A stretch of 7,231 nt of DNA from Planctomycetota bacterium (GCA_003644215.1 QNBU01000057.1:1-7231), one strand, 5' to 3'; positions 1 to 5,781 are shown, numbered from the stretch's first letter. Made by a program: numbers and translations. Notes: generated by a model not told the origin, from the letters alone.

Positions 1-1119
1 AACCATTGGTTTGTCAGACATTGTCATAAACGCACAAACAAAACCTGCTAAAAAGCCCGCAAAGCCGATAAAACACAAAATTCCAACAGCAAGTTTCACA
101 GCACCCATAATAGAAAAAGAGCTTCCGATTTTCACAGAAGTATTTATTTTTTTGTTCAGGACTTTTCTTTTCTGCAAAATTGTACGGATCCCTATCAACA
201 ACGCCGCTGTTAAAATCAGAAACACTCCGCCAAACCATATACTCGTAAAAATAATACCGAAAATCGACCATAGTTCAAATTCCGCATTGTACTTAAGATA
301 AAAACTCATGACCCAAATAAATGCGATTACCGCCAGCAGGATAATACCGATTTCCCACCAATAAAGTTTTGTTTTTCTGCTACTAATGTTACCAATCGTT
401 CCTTTTTCAAGATCGATCTTCGTAAGTTCATTGCCGACACTTTTTAATTGCTCCCAAAAAGTGGTACCAGCTAAGTATGGAAAACCGAAAAATAAAAATA
501 AGACAAGCCCCAAGCCGACAATTCCCCAGATACCTACTGCCGCAAATAACAAAAATCCGATGACATAGGCACCCCATTTAATGAGCTTCCATAAAAATCG
601 CAAGAAAAACCCCGAAGTTGTCTGCGGGGACTCTTGCAACCGCGCAACCGTTGCCGGATGCCATATAGTAATCAAATTGGAAATACTGACAATCAGCAAG
701 GCAAGGGGTAAAAATAACGAAAAGATCGCATAGACGCTTTCCTTTTCAAGAACCGCTTGCGTTGGATTTTCAGGATTAACATAACATGGCACTATGCTGC
801 CGGTCGGATATGACGCCGTTAATTCGTTTGGTTCTGTTTCGTATGAACCGCCGTCATATTCCACGCGATAGCAATTACTTTCAAGCGTCTCACTGTCCCA
901 TTGATACTGATAACGAACAACAAACAAATCCGCCCAATCACTGCTTCCCTCTTCCTCAACACGACTCTCAATAACGGTACATGGCGTTTCGACCCATTTA
1001 TCAATATCAAGGGCTTTCAGCCATTCCGGAATTGTTAAAAAACCAAAAAACAGGGCTGTTCCTGATAAAATTAGCCAGACTAATGATTTTTCAATTTTTG
1101 ATTTGTCGAATTTAACCAT
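1..1119 (-). CDS. Multi-pass membrane protein with DUF3592-like domain, C-terminus cut by window edge
   Basis: An ATG at 1119 opens a frame of 373 codons with no stop before the left edge. I translated it line by line. A first hydrophobic segment lies at about residues 13-31. A polar region follows at about 35-130. It holds WVETPCTVIESRVEE, the paired strands FVVRYQYQW and CYRVEYDGG, and ends with YVNPENPTQAVLE. This layout (short beta-rich module, then a Y-x-N-P-x-N-P-x-x-A-V-L-type ending next to a membrane helix) matches my recollection of DUF3592. Further hydrophobic segments lie near 133-153, 185-215 (one or two helices), 255-273, 286-311 and 339-364, so at least six are expected. The function of DUF3592 proteins is unknown, and I infer none. 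The gene starts 46 bases after the hldD stop on the same strand, so cotranscription is plausible. The Shine-Dalgarno is weak. It looks more AT-rich than hldD and mtnP, with many T runs, as expected partly from membrane codons. Confidence 0.85.
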   Translation of the reverse strand, partial: MVKFDKSKIEKSLVWLILSGTALFFGFLTIPEWLKALDIDKWVETPCTVIESRVEEEGSSDWADLFVVRYQYQWDSETLESNCYRVEYDGGSYETEPNELTASYPTGSIVPCYVNPENPTQAVLEKESVYAIFSLFLPLALLIVSISNLITIWHPATVARLQESPQTTSGFFLRFLWKLIKWGAYVIGFLLFAAVGIWGIVGLGLVLFLFFGFPYLAGTTFWEQLKSVGNELTKIDLEKGTIGNISSRKTKLYWWEIGIILLAVIAFIWVMSFYLKYNAEFELWSIFGIIFTSIWFGGVFLILTAALLIGIRTILQKRKVLNKKINTSVKIGSSFSIMGAVKLAVGILCFIGFAGFLAGFVCAFMTMSDKPMV

Positions 1120-1123
1120 TTCT

Positions 1124-1139
1124 CAAAAAACTTTTTTTG
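1124..1139. repeat. A/T-rich inverted repeat before the DUF3592 gene start
   Basis: CAAAAAA and TTTTTTG form a 7-base inverted repeat around a 2-base centre, 4 bases upstream of the ATG at 1119. On the minus strand it sits where the ribosome binding site should be. As RNA it would be a weak A-U hairpin. It lacks the GC stem of a classic terminator, so I call it only a repeat with possible effect on translation initiation. Confidence 0.4.
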
Positions 1140-1165
1140 GGTGGGGGTATATATAAACCTTCGTC

Positions 1166-2140
1166 TCAAGCCCCCAGATATGCTTCTTTCATCAGGTAGT
1201 TTTGGACATAGTCTGTTACGGCATCCTCTAATGTTGTGGTGGGTTTGTCGTAGCCGGCGGCTCGGAGTTTGTCTGTTATGGCTTGGGTGAAGTACTGGTA
1301 TTTGCCCTGCAAATGGCCGGGCATATCGATATATTCGATGTTCGGCTCTTGGCCCATCGCGGCGAAGGTCGCTTTGGCCAGATCGTTCCAGTTCCGCGCC
1401 GTTCCGGTACCGACATTGAAAATGCCGCCAACATCCTGGTTTTCGAGGAAAAACAGGGTCATATCGACCGCGTCTTTGACATAGACAAAGTCCCGCAGTT
1501 GCTCGCCATCGTTATAATCGGGCCGATTCGACTTAAACAGCTTGACCTTGCCGGTTTCATTGATCTGCTCGAATGCCGGTATCACAAAGCTTCGCATCGA
1601 GGCCTTGTGGTACTCGTTTGGGCCGAAGACATTGAAATACTTAATGCCGACGAAACGGTCCAATAATCCCTGCCGTTTGCACCACAGGTCGAACATCTGC
1701 TTGCTGTAGCCGTACATATTTAGCGGCATAAGCGTTTCGATCGCATCCTCATCATCGGCAAAGCCCTTTTCGCCGTCGCCATAGGTCGCGGCACTGGAGG
1801 CATAGATAAACCGCGCGTCCAGTTCCATCGCCCAACCGGCCAGCAGCTTGGAAAATTCATAATTGTTCCGCACCAGATACGAGCAATCCGTCTCGGTGGT
1901 GTCCGAACAGGCGCCCATGTGGATGATCGCCTCCAGATCGATCCGCAGATCGGTGTCGGAAACCATCTCGGAAAAATCCTCCGCTTCCATATAGTCCGTA
2001 TAGGACAAGTTTCGCAGATTCTTCCACCGCTCATCCTTGCCGAGAATATCCACAATCAGAATATCGTCAATGCCTCTGGCGTTTAGTTCGGCCACAATTG
2101 CCGAGCCGATAAAACCCGCTCCGCCGGTTACTAAAATCAT
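1166..2140 (-). CDS. hldD: ADP-L-glycero-D-manno-heptose 6-epimerase
   Basis: This 324-residue protein is a short-chain dehydrogenase/reductase-type sugar epimerase. HldD (formerly RfaD) converts ADP-D-glycero-D-manno-heptose to the L-glycero form, the precursor of inner-core LPS heptose, in the cytoplasm. The N-terminal Rossmann motif TGGAGFIG (residues 5-12) binds NADP. The HldD-like stretch DILGKDERWKNLRNLSYTDY follows at 31-50, where general UDP-sugar epimerases differ. Catalytic-type residues are visible: SS at 115-116 in YASSAATYG, the Y143-x3-K147 pair in MYGYSK, and K179 in FGPNEYHKA, aligning with the second catalytic Lys of E. coli HldD. RDFVYVKD (216-223) and NVGTG (242-246) are further family hallmarks. 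Length is slightly above the E. coli protein (310). The ATG at 2140 has a good Shine-Dalgarno (GGGAG, 2148-2152) at 7-base spacing. A promoter lies at 2250-2278. Confidence 0.95.
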   Translation of the reverse strand: MILVTGGAGFIGSAIVAELNARGIDDILIVDILGKDERWKNLRNLSYTDYMEAEDFSEMVSDTDLRIDLEAIIHMGACSDTTETDCSYLVRNNYEFSKLLAGWAMELDARFIYASSAATYGDGEKGFADDEDAIETLMPLNMYGYSKQMFDLWCKRQGLLDRFVGIKYFNVFGPNEYHKASMRSFVIPAFEQINETGKVKLFKSNRPDYNDGEQLRDFVYVKDAVDMTLFFLENQDVGGIFNVGTGTARNWNDLAKATFAAMGQEPNIEYIDMPGHLQGKYQYFTQAITDKLRAAGYDKPTTTLEDAVTDYVQNYLMKEAYLGA

Positions 2141-2152
2141 CTATTTGCTCCC

Positions 2153-2181
2153 AAAAAAAACGAAAAACAAGCTAAAGCTTG
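2153..2181 (-). terminator. Terminator-like hairpin plus T tract in the hldD leader
   Basis: On the minus strand, CAAGC-TTTA-GCTTG (2181-2168) forms a 5-bp stem with a 4-base loop. It is followed directly by TTTTT, CG and eight T (2167-2153), and the tract abuts the hldD Shine-Dalgarno. The order hairpin then U-run is that of an intrinsic terminator, but the stem is short. It lies downstream of the hldD promoter, so it would act on hldD transcripts too and would be an attenuator rather than a simple mtnP terminator. Efficiency is uncertain. Confidence 0.4.
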
Positions 2182-2186
2182 AACTC

Positions 2187-2222
2187 TTACAACATCTTCA
2201 TCCGTGCAACTAAAAATATCAT
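2187..2222 (-). CDS. Possible 11-residue leader peptide upstream of hldD
   Basis: An ATG at 2222 opens the mini-ORF MIFLVARMKML, ending in TAA at 2189-2187. That is 5 bases before the terminator-like hairpin and about 20 bases after the predicted transcription start. Position and size are those of an attenuation leader peptide, and three of eleven residues are Met. There is no convincing Shine-Dalgarno before it and no run of one codon, so it may be chance. Function is not assignable. Confidence 0.2.
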   Translation of the reverse strand: MIFLVARMKML

Positions 2223-2249
2223 ACAAAAGTTGAGTGTTTGCTGTATTGG

Positions 2250-2278
2250 AGGATACTGTTTCGCACTCCTGTTGTCAA
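2250..2278 (-). promoter_or_regulatory. Sigma70-like promoter for hldD
   Basis: On the minus strand a perfect -35 TTGACA (2278-2273) is followed after exactly 17 bases by TATCCT (2255-2250), matching four of six -10 positions. Transcription would begin near 2243, giving a leader of about 100 bases before hldD. It lies wholly in the mtnP-hldD gap, so hldD can be expressed independently of mtnP. Confidence 0.55.
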
Positions 2279-2312
2279 TCTTATACTGATCGTAAACCGA
2301 ACGCCCGCCGGC

Positions 2313-3188
2313 TTATTCAAACAAGGGGGCCAGGTCGCGTTTGGTTTTGTGGTCGATGGTTTCCGGAGCAGTCCAGACGGCCAACTCCAGCGCCTTTCGG
2401 CAATCGCAGTCGTCATCGCACAGCAGCGAATCGGATTCGATCAGTTGTTCGATCAAGGTGACAGCGTTTTGTGTTGCTTTAGCGAGATTGCCGATGATCT
2501 CTTCAAGCAGGCCCTGTTTATCCACTCCCGCATCGTGCTGTCGCCAGCAGTCATAATCGCTGGCCAGCGCCACCAGCGCATAGCACATCTGGGCCTCACG
2601 AGCCAGCTTGGCCTCGGGCATGGCGGTCATACCAATCAGGTCGCCACCCCAGCTTCGATGCATCAGCGATTCGGCACGGGTGGAGAACTGCGGGCCTTCC
2701 ATACAGATATAGGTTCCGTCGGCATGGGTAACGGCGTCGATCTTCTCGGCGGCAAGCATCAGCTTTTCACGCAGGCGTTTGCAGCACGGCTGGGCGAACT
2801 CACAATGAACCGCGCCGAGGGCGTCGAAAAATGTATTCTGTCTGCGAAATGTCTTGTCAATGAACTGATCGACGAGTACCAGATGGCCCGGCTCGATCTC
2901 GTTTTGCAGTGAGCCAACTGCCGCACTTGCAATGAGCGTGGTTACGCCAAGTTTCTTGAGGGCGAAGATGTTTGCCGCATAGGGGACAGTGCTGGGATTG
3001 TACCGATGGCCAATGCCGTGGCGAGCCAAAAACGCGATACGAACCGAACCCAGTTCGCCGATCAGAACAGGGCCGCTGGGTTTGCCAAAAGGCGTATCCA
3101 TATCCTCCAGCACCACATTTCCGAGACGAGCCGCCAGTGCCTCGCCCAGACCCGTTCCGCCAATAATTCCAATCAATCTTTGGGTCAT
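2313..3188 (-). CDS. mtnP: S-methyl-5'-thioadenosine phosphorylase / purine nucleoside phosphorylase family
   Basis: This 291-residue PNP/MTAP-family nucleoside phosphorylase is likely to split 5'-methylthioadenosine with phosphate into adenine and 5-methylthioribose-1-phosphate, feeding methionine and purine salvage in the cytosol. The N-terminal IGIIGGTGL (6-14) is the phosphate-loop signature. RHG (56-58) with HRYNPSTVPYAAN (61-73), ASAAVGSL (87-94) and the dimer-type core EGPQFSTRAES (164-174) follow. GMTAMPEAKLAREAQMCYA (186-204) precedes SDYDCW (210-215). D211 and D213 match the DYD of methylthioadenosine phosphorylases. True 6-oxopurine PNPs carry Asn there, so a 6-aminopurine substrate is favoured. 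The C-terminal 40 residues, including the acidic CDDDCDC stretch (257-263), look lineage-specific. The ATG at 3188 has an AAGGA Shine-Dalgarno at about 6 bases. The gene lies downstream of the small cysteine protein on the same strand and is probably cotranscribed with it. Confidence 0.9.
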   Translation of the reverse strand: MTQRLIGIIGGTGLGEALAARLGNVVLEDMDTPFGKPSGPVLIGELGSVRIAFLARHGIGHRYNPSTVPYAANIFALKKLGVTTLIASAAVGSLQNEIEPGHLVLVDQFIDKTFRRQNTFFDALGAVHCEFAQPCCKRLREKLMLAAEKIDAVTHADGTYICMEGPQFSTRAESLMHRSWGGDLIGMTAMPEAKLAREAQMCYALVALASDYDCWRQHDAGVDKQGLLEEIIGNLAKATQNAVTLIEQLIESDSLLCDDDCDCRKALELAVWTAPETIDHKTKRDLAPLFE

Positions 3189-3197
3189 TTTATTTCC

Positions 3198-3263
3198 TTA
3201 TTCAAACGGATAAAACCACACCTTCCGCCTGCGCCGGTAAGGCATGCCACCCATCCACTCCAT
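3198..3263 (-). CDS. Possible 21-residue basic small protein
   Basis: An ATG at 3263 opens a 21-codon frame in the gap between the cysteine protein and mtnP. It begins MEWMGGMPYRRRRKV and ends in WFYPFE. The TAA at 3200-3198 overlaps the mtnP Shine-Dalgarno region, a geometry that suits translational coupling. The composition (four Arg plus Lys, then aromatic residues) is not that of random reading. The first ATG has no clear Shine-Dalgarno. The internal ATG at residue 4 is preceded by GGAG at short spacing. The same bases can also form the hairpin at 3221-3242, so RNA structure is an alternative explanation. I do not recognise a family. Confidence 0.25.
   Translation of the reverse strand: MEWMGGMPYRRRRKVWFYPFE
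3221..3242 (-). other. GC-rich stem-loop between the cysteine protein gene and mtnP
   Basis: On the minus strand CCTT-A-CCG pairs with CGG-AAGG around the loop GCGCAGG: seven base pairs with one bulged A. It is not followed at once by a U tract (GTGTGGTTTTA comes next), so a terminator is unlikely. An intercistronic processing or stability element is possible. Confidence 0.3.
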
Positions 3264-3273
3264 CGCGAGGTTA

Positions 3274-3507
3274 TTAATCAGCTTTCTGGGTCGCCTTTTG
3301 TCGTGAAGCAAACTGGCCGCACCAGTTGGTGCTGTAAACTTTCGGCCAGTGAACATCTATTTTGATCTGGCCCACGGATTCAACTTTGGGGACATAGGTC
3401 GCCGGGTTGGGGTGCGGGGCATAGCGACGGCACTCGCCATGGGTGTCTTCCCTTTGTTCGTAATAAGCGCAATTGCCACAACAAACTCCACTTATCGGTG
3501 CGGGCAT
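3274..3507 (-). CDS. Small cysteine-rich protein, possible Fe-S or zinc binder
   Basis: This protein of 77 residues has the cysteine pattern CCGNC near the N-terminus, GECRRYAP at about 24-31 and WPKVYSTNWCGQF near 54-66. The spacing is roughly C-x2-C-x12-C-x36-C, with one extra Cys before the first pair. I have seen this CxxC / GxCRRxxP / WP...WCGxF layout in many small bacterial proteins. It resembles the small HiPIP-like [4Fe-4S] subunits BssB and BssC of benzylsuccinate synthase. No glycyl-radical enzyme is nearby, so only metal or cluster binding is inferred, not a partner. A GTG at 3510 directly precedes the ATG at 3507. I chose ATG because AAAGGAG then lies at about 6 bases, against 3 for GTG. 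The gene ends TAA TAA. It is first in a minus-strand series leading to mtnP, with a promoter at 3573-3601. Confidence 0.75.
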   Translation of the reverse strand: MPAPISGVCCGNCAYYEQREDTHGECRRYAPHPNPATYVPKVESVGQIKIDVHWPKVYSTNWCGQFASRQKATQKAD

Positions 3508-3572
3508 CACAAACTCCTTTCGTCTTGTTTGACAACGAATCGCTTACAGTAACTCTCATTGCTACCTGTTCC

Positions 3573-3601
3573 ATTATAGTCATTACCAGTTCGCTATGCA
3601 A
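3573..3601 (-). promoter_or_regulatory. Sigma70-like promoter for the cysteine protein gene (and probably mtnP)
   Basis: On the minus strand a perfect -10 TATAAT (3578-3573) lies 17 bases downstream of TTGCAT (3601-3596), which keeps the TTG of a -35. The expected start is near 3566, about 59 bases upstream of the ATG at 3507. The -35 overlaps the gloB Shine-Dalgarno region on the other strand. Confidence 0.5.
3575..3580 (+). promoter_or_regulatory. Candidate -10 element for gloB overlapping the divergent -10
   Basis: TATAGT on the plus strand overlaps TATAAT of the minus strand in the same eight bases (ATTATAGT, 3573-3580). It would give a gloB transcript starting near 3587, ahead of the Shine-Dalgarno at 3600-3607. 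No good -35 lies 16-18 bases upstream, so the call is tentative. A TTGACA at 3529-3534 is too far upstream to serve this -10 and has no good -10 of its own. Confidence 0.3.
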
Positions 3602-3613
3602 GGAGGGATTTGG

Positions 3614-4393
3614 TTGACGGATCGATGCTTTTGGGCTATAAAACAACCTATGCAGAATGCCAAAAATATTACGATCCTGGCCGCGTTTTGGGACAACTAT
3701 GTCTATTTGGTCAAGCATTCGCCGGGACAGTGCTTTGCGGTGGACCCCGGCGATGCAAAACCAGTGCTTGACGCATTAAAGCGGCTGCAATTGCGGCTGA
3801 CCCATATCCTCATAACACATCACCACGCCGACCATATCGGTGGAGTCGGCACACTGAAACAAAGAACTGGCTGCCAGGTCATCAGCACAGACGACAAACG
3901 CATTGCCGGGACGGATACGGTTATGGGCGATGGTGATACAACGGGGCTGGGGGATGTAACGATCCGCTGCATCGCTACACCAGGACATACGACGACCAGC
4001 GTGTGCTATTTTGTCAGCGGTGATTCACTGACACAGCCGGTGCTGTTTACGGGGGACACGCTGTTTGTTTGCGGGTGCGGGCGGCTGTTTGAATGCGACG
4101 GGCAAACAATGTTCCAATCGCTGAAAAAATTGGCCGCTTTAGCCGATGAAACGCTGGTTTATCCCGGACATAATTATACAGAAGAAAATGTGCGGTTCGC
4201 GATGACTCTTGAGCCGGGCAAGAAGCCGTTACAGAAAAAATTGTCAGAAGTACAAATGCAAAATCAGCGTGGGCATGGCCCACCCTACACTGTGCCGTCT
4301 GTGCTGGGTGAGGAAAAACAACTCAATCCCTTCCTGCGAGCGAAAGACTGGCAAACCTTTGTGTCTCTACGCCGGAAAAAGGATCGCTTTTAA
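3614..4393 (+). CDS. gloB: Glyoxalase II-like hydroxyacylglutathione hydrolase
   Basis: This metallo-beta-lactamase-fold hydrolase (259 residues from TTG) is expected to hydrolyse S-D-lactoylglutathione, the second step of methylglyoxal detoxification, in the cytosol. From this start, FWDNYVYLV (25-33) is the typical family opening. THHHADHIGG begins at 68 and supplies metal ligands H69, H71, D73 and H74. The others are H125 in TPGHT, bridging D148 in FTGDTLF, and H186 in YPGHNYT. CGCGRLFEC (153-161) matches the GGCGRFFEG loop of GloB. The C-terminal helical part with NPFLR (238-242) is the glyoxalase II thiol-binding domain, separating it from generic lactamase-fold proteins. Start choice: AAGGAGGG (3600-3607) sits 7 bases before TTG 3614. 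The ATG at 3596 precedes that site and cannot use it. The ATG at 3650 matches the usual family N-terminus but has no Shine-Dalgarno. The cellular thiol is not shown by sequence. Confidence 0.88.
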   Translation: MTDRCFWAIKQPMQNAKNITILAAFWDNYVYLVKHSPGQCFAVDPGDAKPVLDALKRLQLRLTHILITHHHADHIGGVGTLKQRTGCQVISTDDKRIAGTDTVMGDGDTTGLGDVTIRCIATPGHTTTSVCYFVSGDSLTQPVLFTGDTLFVCGCGRLFECDGQTMFQSLKKLAALADETLVYPGHNYTEENVRFAMTLEPGKKPLQKKLSEVQMQNQRGHGPPYTVPSVLGEEKQLNPFLRAKDWQTFVSLRRKKDRF

Positions 4394-4406
4394 GGATCCG
4401 ATTCGG

Positions 4407-5252
4407 CTAAGTGAATTGGAGCATATAGTTGACGACCGCATCGTCTTCATTGGAGCCGATGATCTGGTCGGCAATGGCTTTGACCTCTGGCTCGGCATTG
4501 GCCACTGTAACGCCTGTTCCGGCGAGTTGCAGCATTTTGATGTCGTTGATGTGGTCACCAAAAACGGTCAGATTTTCCAGATCGTGGCCTGTCATCTCCG
4601 CCAGTGTTTTAACGGCTTTGGACTTGCAGGACCGCTGGTCGTGGATGGTTAGCCACCAGTGGCCGGGGCTGTATGGATTTTCAAACAGGAAGTTTTCCAG
4701 CAGGCCGGGGCATTCCTCAGCTAATAATTCAGAAAGTGCGGCTACGGCTTCTTTTGGCCCCATGACCGCGAAGGCGATCACCTTCTCGGCGAGGGCGTGT
4801 TTTAAATCCTCAATCCGCCGGATGCGTTTATCCTTATGGACATGCAGGATGTCGTGATACCACTGCATCTGCTCGTTCCTTAACTCCTGCCAGTACAGGC
4901 AATCCTCAGTACCGTTATGGGTTACAATAAACGGCAGCAACTGACCGTCAAGAATGTGTCGGTAAATCGTCGCGGCGAAGTCGTTTTCGATATTGTTAAT
5001 CACCCGATGGTTCCCGGTGGCATAGTCGGTAATGTACGCCCCGTTGATCGCGATGACCGGCAACCGCAACGGTAAATCGCCCAGCACCGGCACGATCTCA
5101 CCCCACGCCCGCGCACTGGCGACGGTAAAATGAATGCCCACTTCGAGGAGTTCGGTGAGTGTCTTGCGGCTGTAATCCGAGAGCGTCCCATCGGTTTGCA
5201 ACAGCGTCCCGTCTAAGTCCGAAACGAATAATTTTTGATTGTCTATTATCAC
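4407..5252 (-). CDS. Cof-type HAD-superfamily phosphatase
   Basis: This 281-residue haloacid dehalogenase-like hydrolase belongs to the Cof/YidA-type branch with a C2 cap inserted in the Rossmann core. These are cytosolic Mg-dependent phosphatases of sugar phosphates, nucleotides or cofactors. The substrate cannot be read from sequence. Motif I is DLDGT (12-16), with nucleophile D12 and acid/base D14. Motif II is S46 in VASAR. Motif III is a Lys in KSKAVK (210-215). Motif IV is FGDHINDIKML (231-241), with D233 and D237. The ending VANAEPEVKAIAD (250-262) is typical of Cof proteins. The cap lies at about 85-200. The start is GTG at 5252, since no ATG precedes the DLDGT motif in frame. The upstream sequence has only AAGAAA close by, so the Shine-Dalgarno is poor. 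It converges on gloB with 13 bases between stops, and its upstream gap holds a CACGGATT repeat. Confidence 0.88.
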   Translation of the reverse strand: MIIDNQKLFVSDLDGTLLQTDGTLSDYSRKTLTELLEVGIHFTVASARAWGEIVPVLGDLPLRLPVIAINGAYITDYATGNHRVINNIENDFAATIYRHILDGQLLPFIVTHNGTEDCLYWQELRNEQMQWYHDILHVHKDKRIRRIEDLKHALAEKVIAFAVMGPKEAVAALSELLAEECPGLLENFLFENPYSPGHWWLTIHDQRSCKSKAVKTLAEMTGHDLENLTVFGDHINDIKMLQLAGTGVTVANAEPEVKAIADQIIGSNEDDAVVNYMLQFT

Positions 5253-5265
5253 TTTCTTTTGAAAC

Positions 5266-5292
5266 CACGGATTTCGCGGATTTTCACAGATT
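5266..5292. repeat. Short degenerate CACGGATT-type tandem repeat
   Basis: Three units follow each other at 9-10 base spacing: CACGGATTT (5266-5274), CGCGGATTT (5275-5283) and CACAGATT (5285-5292). They start 13 bases upstream of the HAD gene start. I recall similar CACGGATT/CACGAATT runs in intergenic regions of many environmental bacterial genomes. I cannot say whether other copies exist outside this window. None of comparable quality was noticed inside it. Confidence 0.5.
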
Positions 5293-5363
5293 GAAAATTA
5301 TGAAAGGTATGAATTCTTTTGGCTTTGATTGGGTTTGTTTTTGCTTTCGGTAGTTCGCAGTTA

Positions 5364-5615
5364 TCAGCCCTTGCCTTTGGTCTCTTCAACTTTGACGGTG
5401 TAATCGCCGACCTTTTTTCCATTTAGCGCATTGATGGCTTTCTGGGCCTGGACCTCATTGCTCATGACAACAAATCCATAACCCTTGCTTTCGCCGGTCT
5501 CTTTATCGGGGATGAGATACGCTTTCTCAACGGCCCCGAACATTGAAAACAACGCCGTCAGGGTCGCTTCATCCGCTTTGGGGCTTAAATTTCCAACATA
5601 TAATTTTTTGGCCAC
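5364..5615 (-). CDS. Small single-RRM RNA-binding protein
   Basis: This 83-residue protein consists almost wholly of one RNA recognition motif. RNP2 is LYVGNL (5-10) and RNP1 is KGYGFVVM (44-51). The aromatic residues that stack on RNA bases are Y6, Y46 and F48. The beta-alpha-beta spacing is canonical, and a short basic tail KGKG ends the protein. Such single-RRM proteins (Rbp family in cyanobacteria and others) bind single-stranded RNA and are often linked to cold response or mRNA localisation. The role here is inferred from family only. The start is GTG at 5615, giving the normal family N-terminus MAKKLYVGNL. The Shine-Dalgarno is not convincing. The gene has a long upstream region with two promoter candidates (5717-5730 and 5782-5810). 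The HAD gene follows on the same strand after 111 bases, with no terminator seen between them. Confidence 0.92.
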   Translation of the reverse strand: MAKKLYVGNLSPKADEATLTALFSMFGAVEKAYLIPDKETGESKGYGFVVMSNEVQAQKAINALNGKKVGDYTVKVEETKGKG

Positions 5616-5716
5616 GAGTATTAACTTTCTAAATTATTCCAATCGTAATTTGTGGGTCGAGTACCCATCATCACAACGCTCAAAGTCTTTTTTGATCCTG
5701 TTTCTTTCCAATTCCA

Positions 5717-5730
5717 ATTATACCCCCCCC
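5717..5730 (-). promoter_or_regulatory. Proximal -10 for the RRM gene next to a G8 tract
   Basis: On the minus strand eight G (5730-5723) run directly into a perfect TATAAT (5722-5717). The start would be near 5710, leaving a leader of about 95 bases. No good -35 is found at 16-18 bases, so this may need an activator or may be secondary to the upstream promoter. Confidence 0.35.
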
Positions 5731-5743
5731 GATTGAAAGTTCC

Positions 5744-5764
5744 CGTTTTTTTCAACGAAAAACG
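5744..5764. repeat. 7-bp inverted repeat between the two RRM promoter candidates
   Basis: CGTTTTT (5744-5750) and AAAAACG (5758-5764) are perfect reverse complements around a 7-base centre. There is no T run after it in either direction, so it is not a terminator. An operator or a leader stem-loop of the distal transcript are possible readings. Confidence 0.35.
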
Positions 5765-5781
5765 CTCTGTGTCCGATAAAT

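Noticed and set aside
14..271. 85-codon minus-strand frame with many aromatic residues
   Set aside because: It is a different frame inside the DUF3592-like gene. The membrane-protein frame continues unbroken through it.
1283..1666. 127-codon plus-strand frame
   Set aside because: It is antisense to hldD, which has clear catalytic motifs. There is no family signal in this frame.
2238..2912. 224-codon open frame on the plus strand
   Set aside because: It lies antisense to most of mtnP. The mtnP frame carries all PNP/MTAP motifs, while this frame shows no recognisable domain.
3380..3718. 112-codon minus-strand frame across the gloB/cysteine-protein gap
   Set aside because: It overlaps both neighbouring genes and the promoter region in another frame. 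Its product shows no domain and no Shine-Dalgarno was seen.
4376..4410. Possible bidirectional terminator between gloB and the HAD gene (AAAAG-GATCG-CTTTT and repeated GGATC)
   Set aside because: The stem is five weak pairs without a following T run. The repeated AAGGATC is a direct, not an inverted, repeat.
4209..4652. 147-codon plus-strand frame bridging the end of gloB and the HAD gene
   Set aside because: It overlaps the 3' ends of two well-supported genes in other frames and has no motif.
5253..5363. Terminator or separate promoter between the RRM and HAD genes
   Set aside because: I found no stem with a T tract, and CATAAT on the minus strand has no acceptable -35. Only the CACGGATT repeat stands out.
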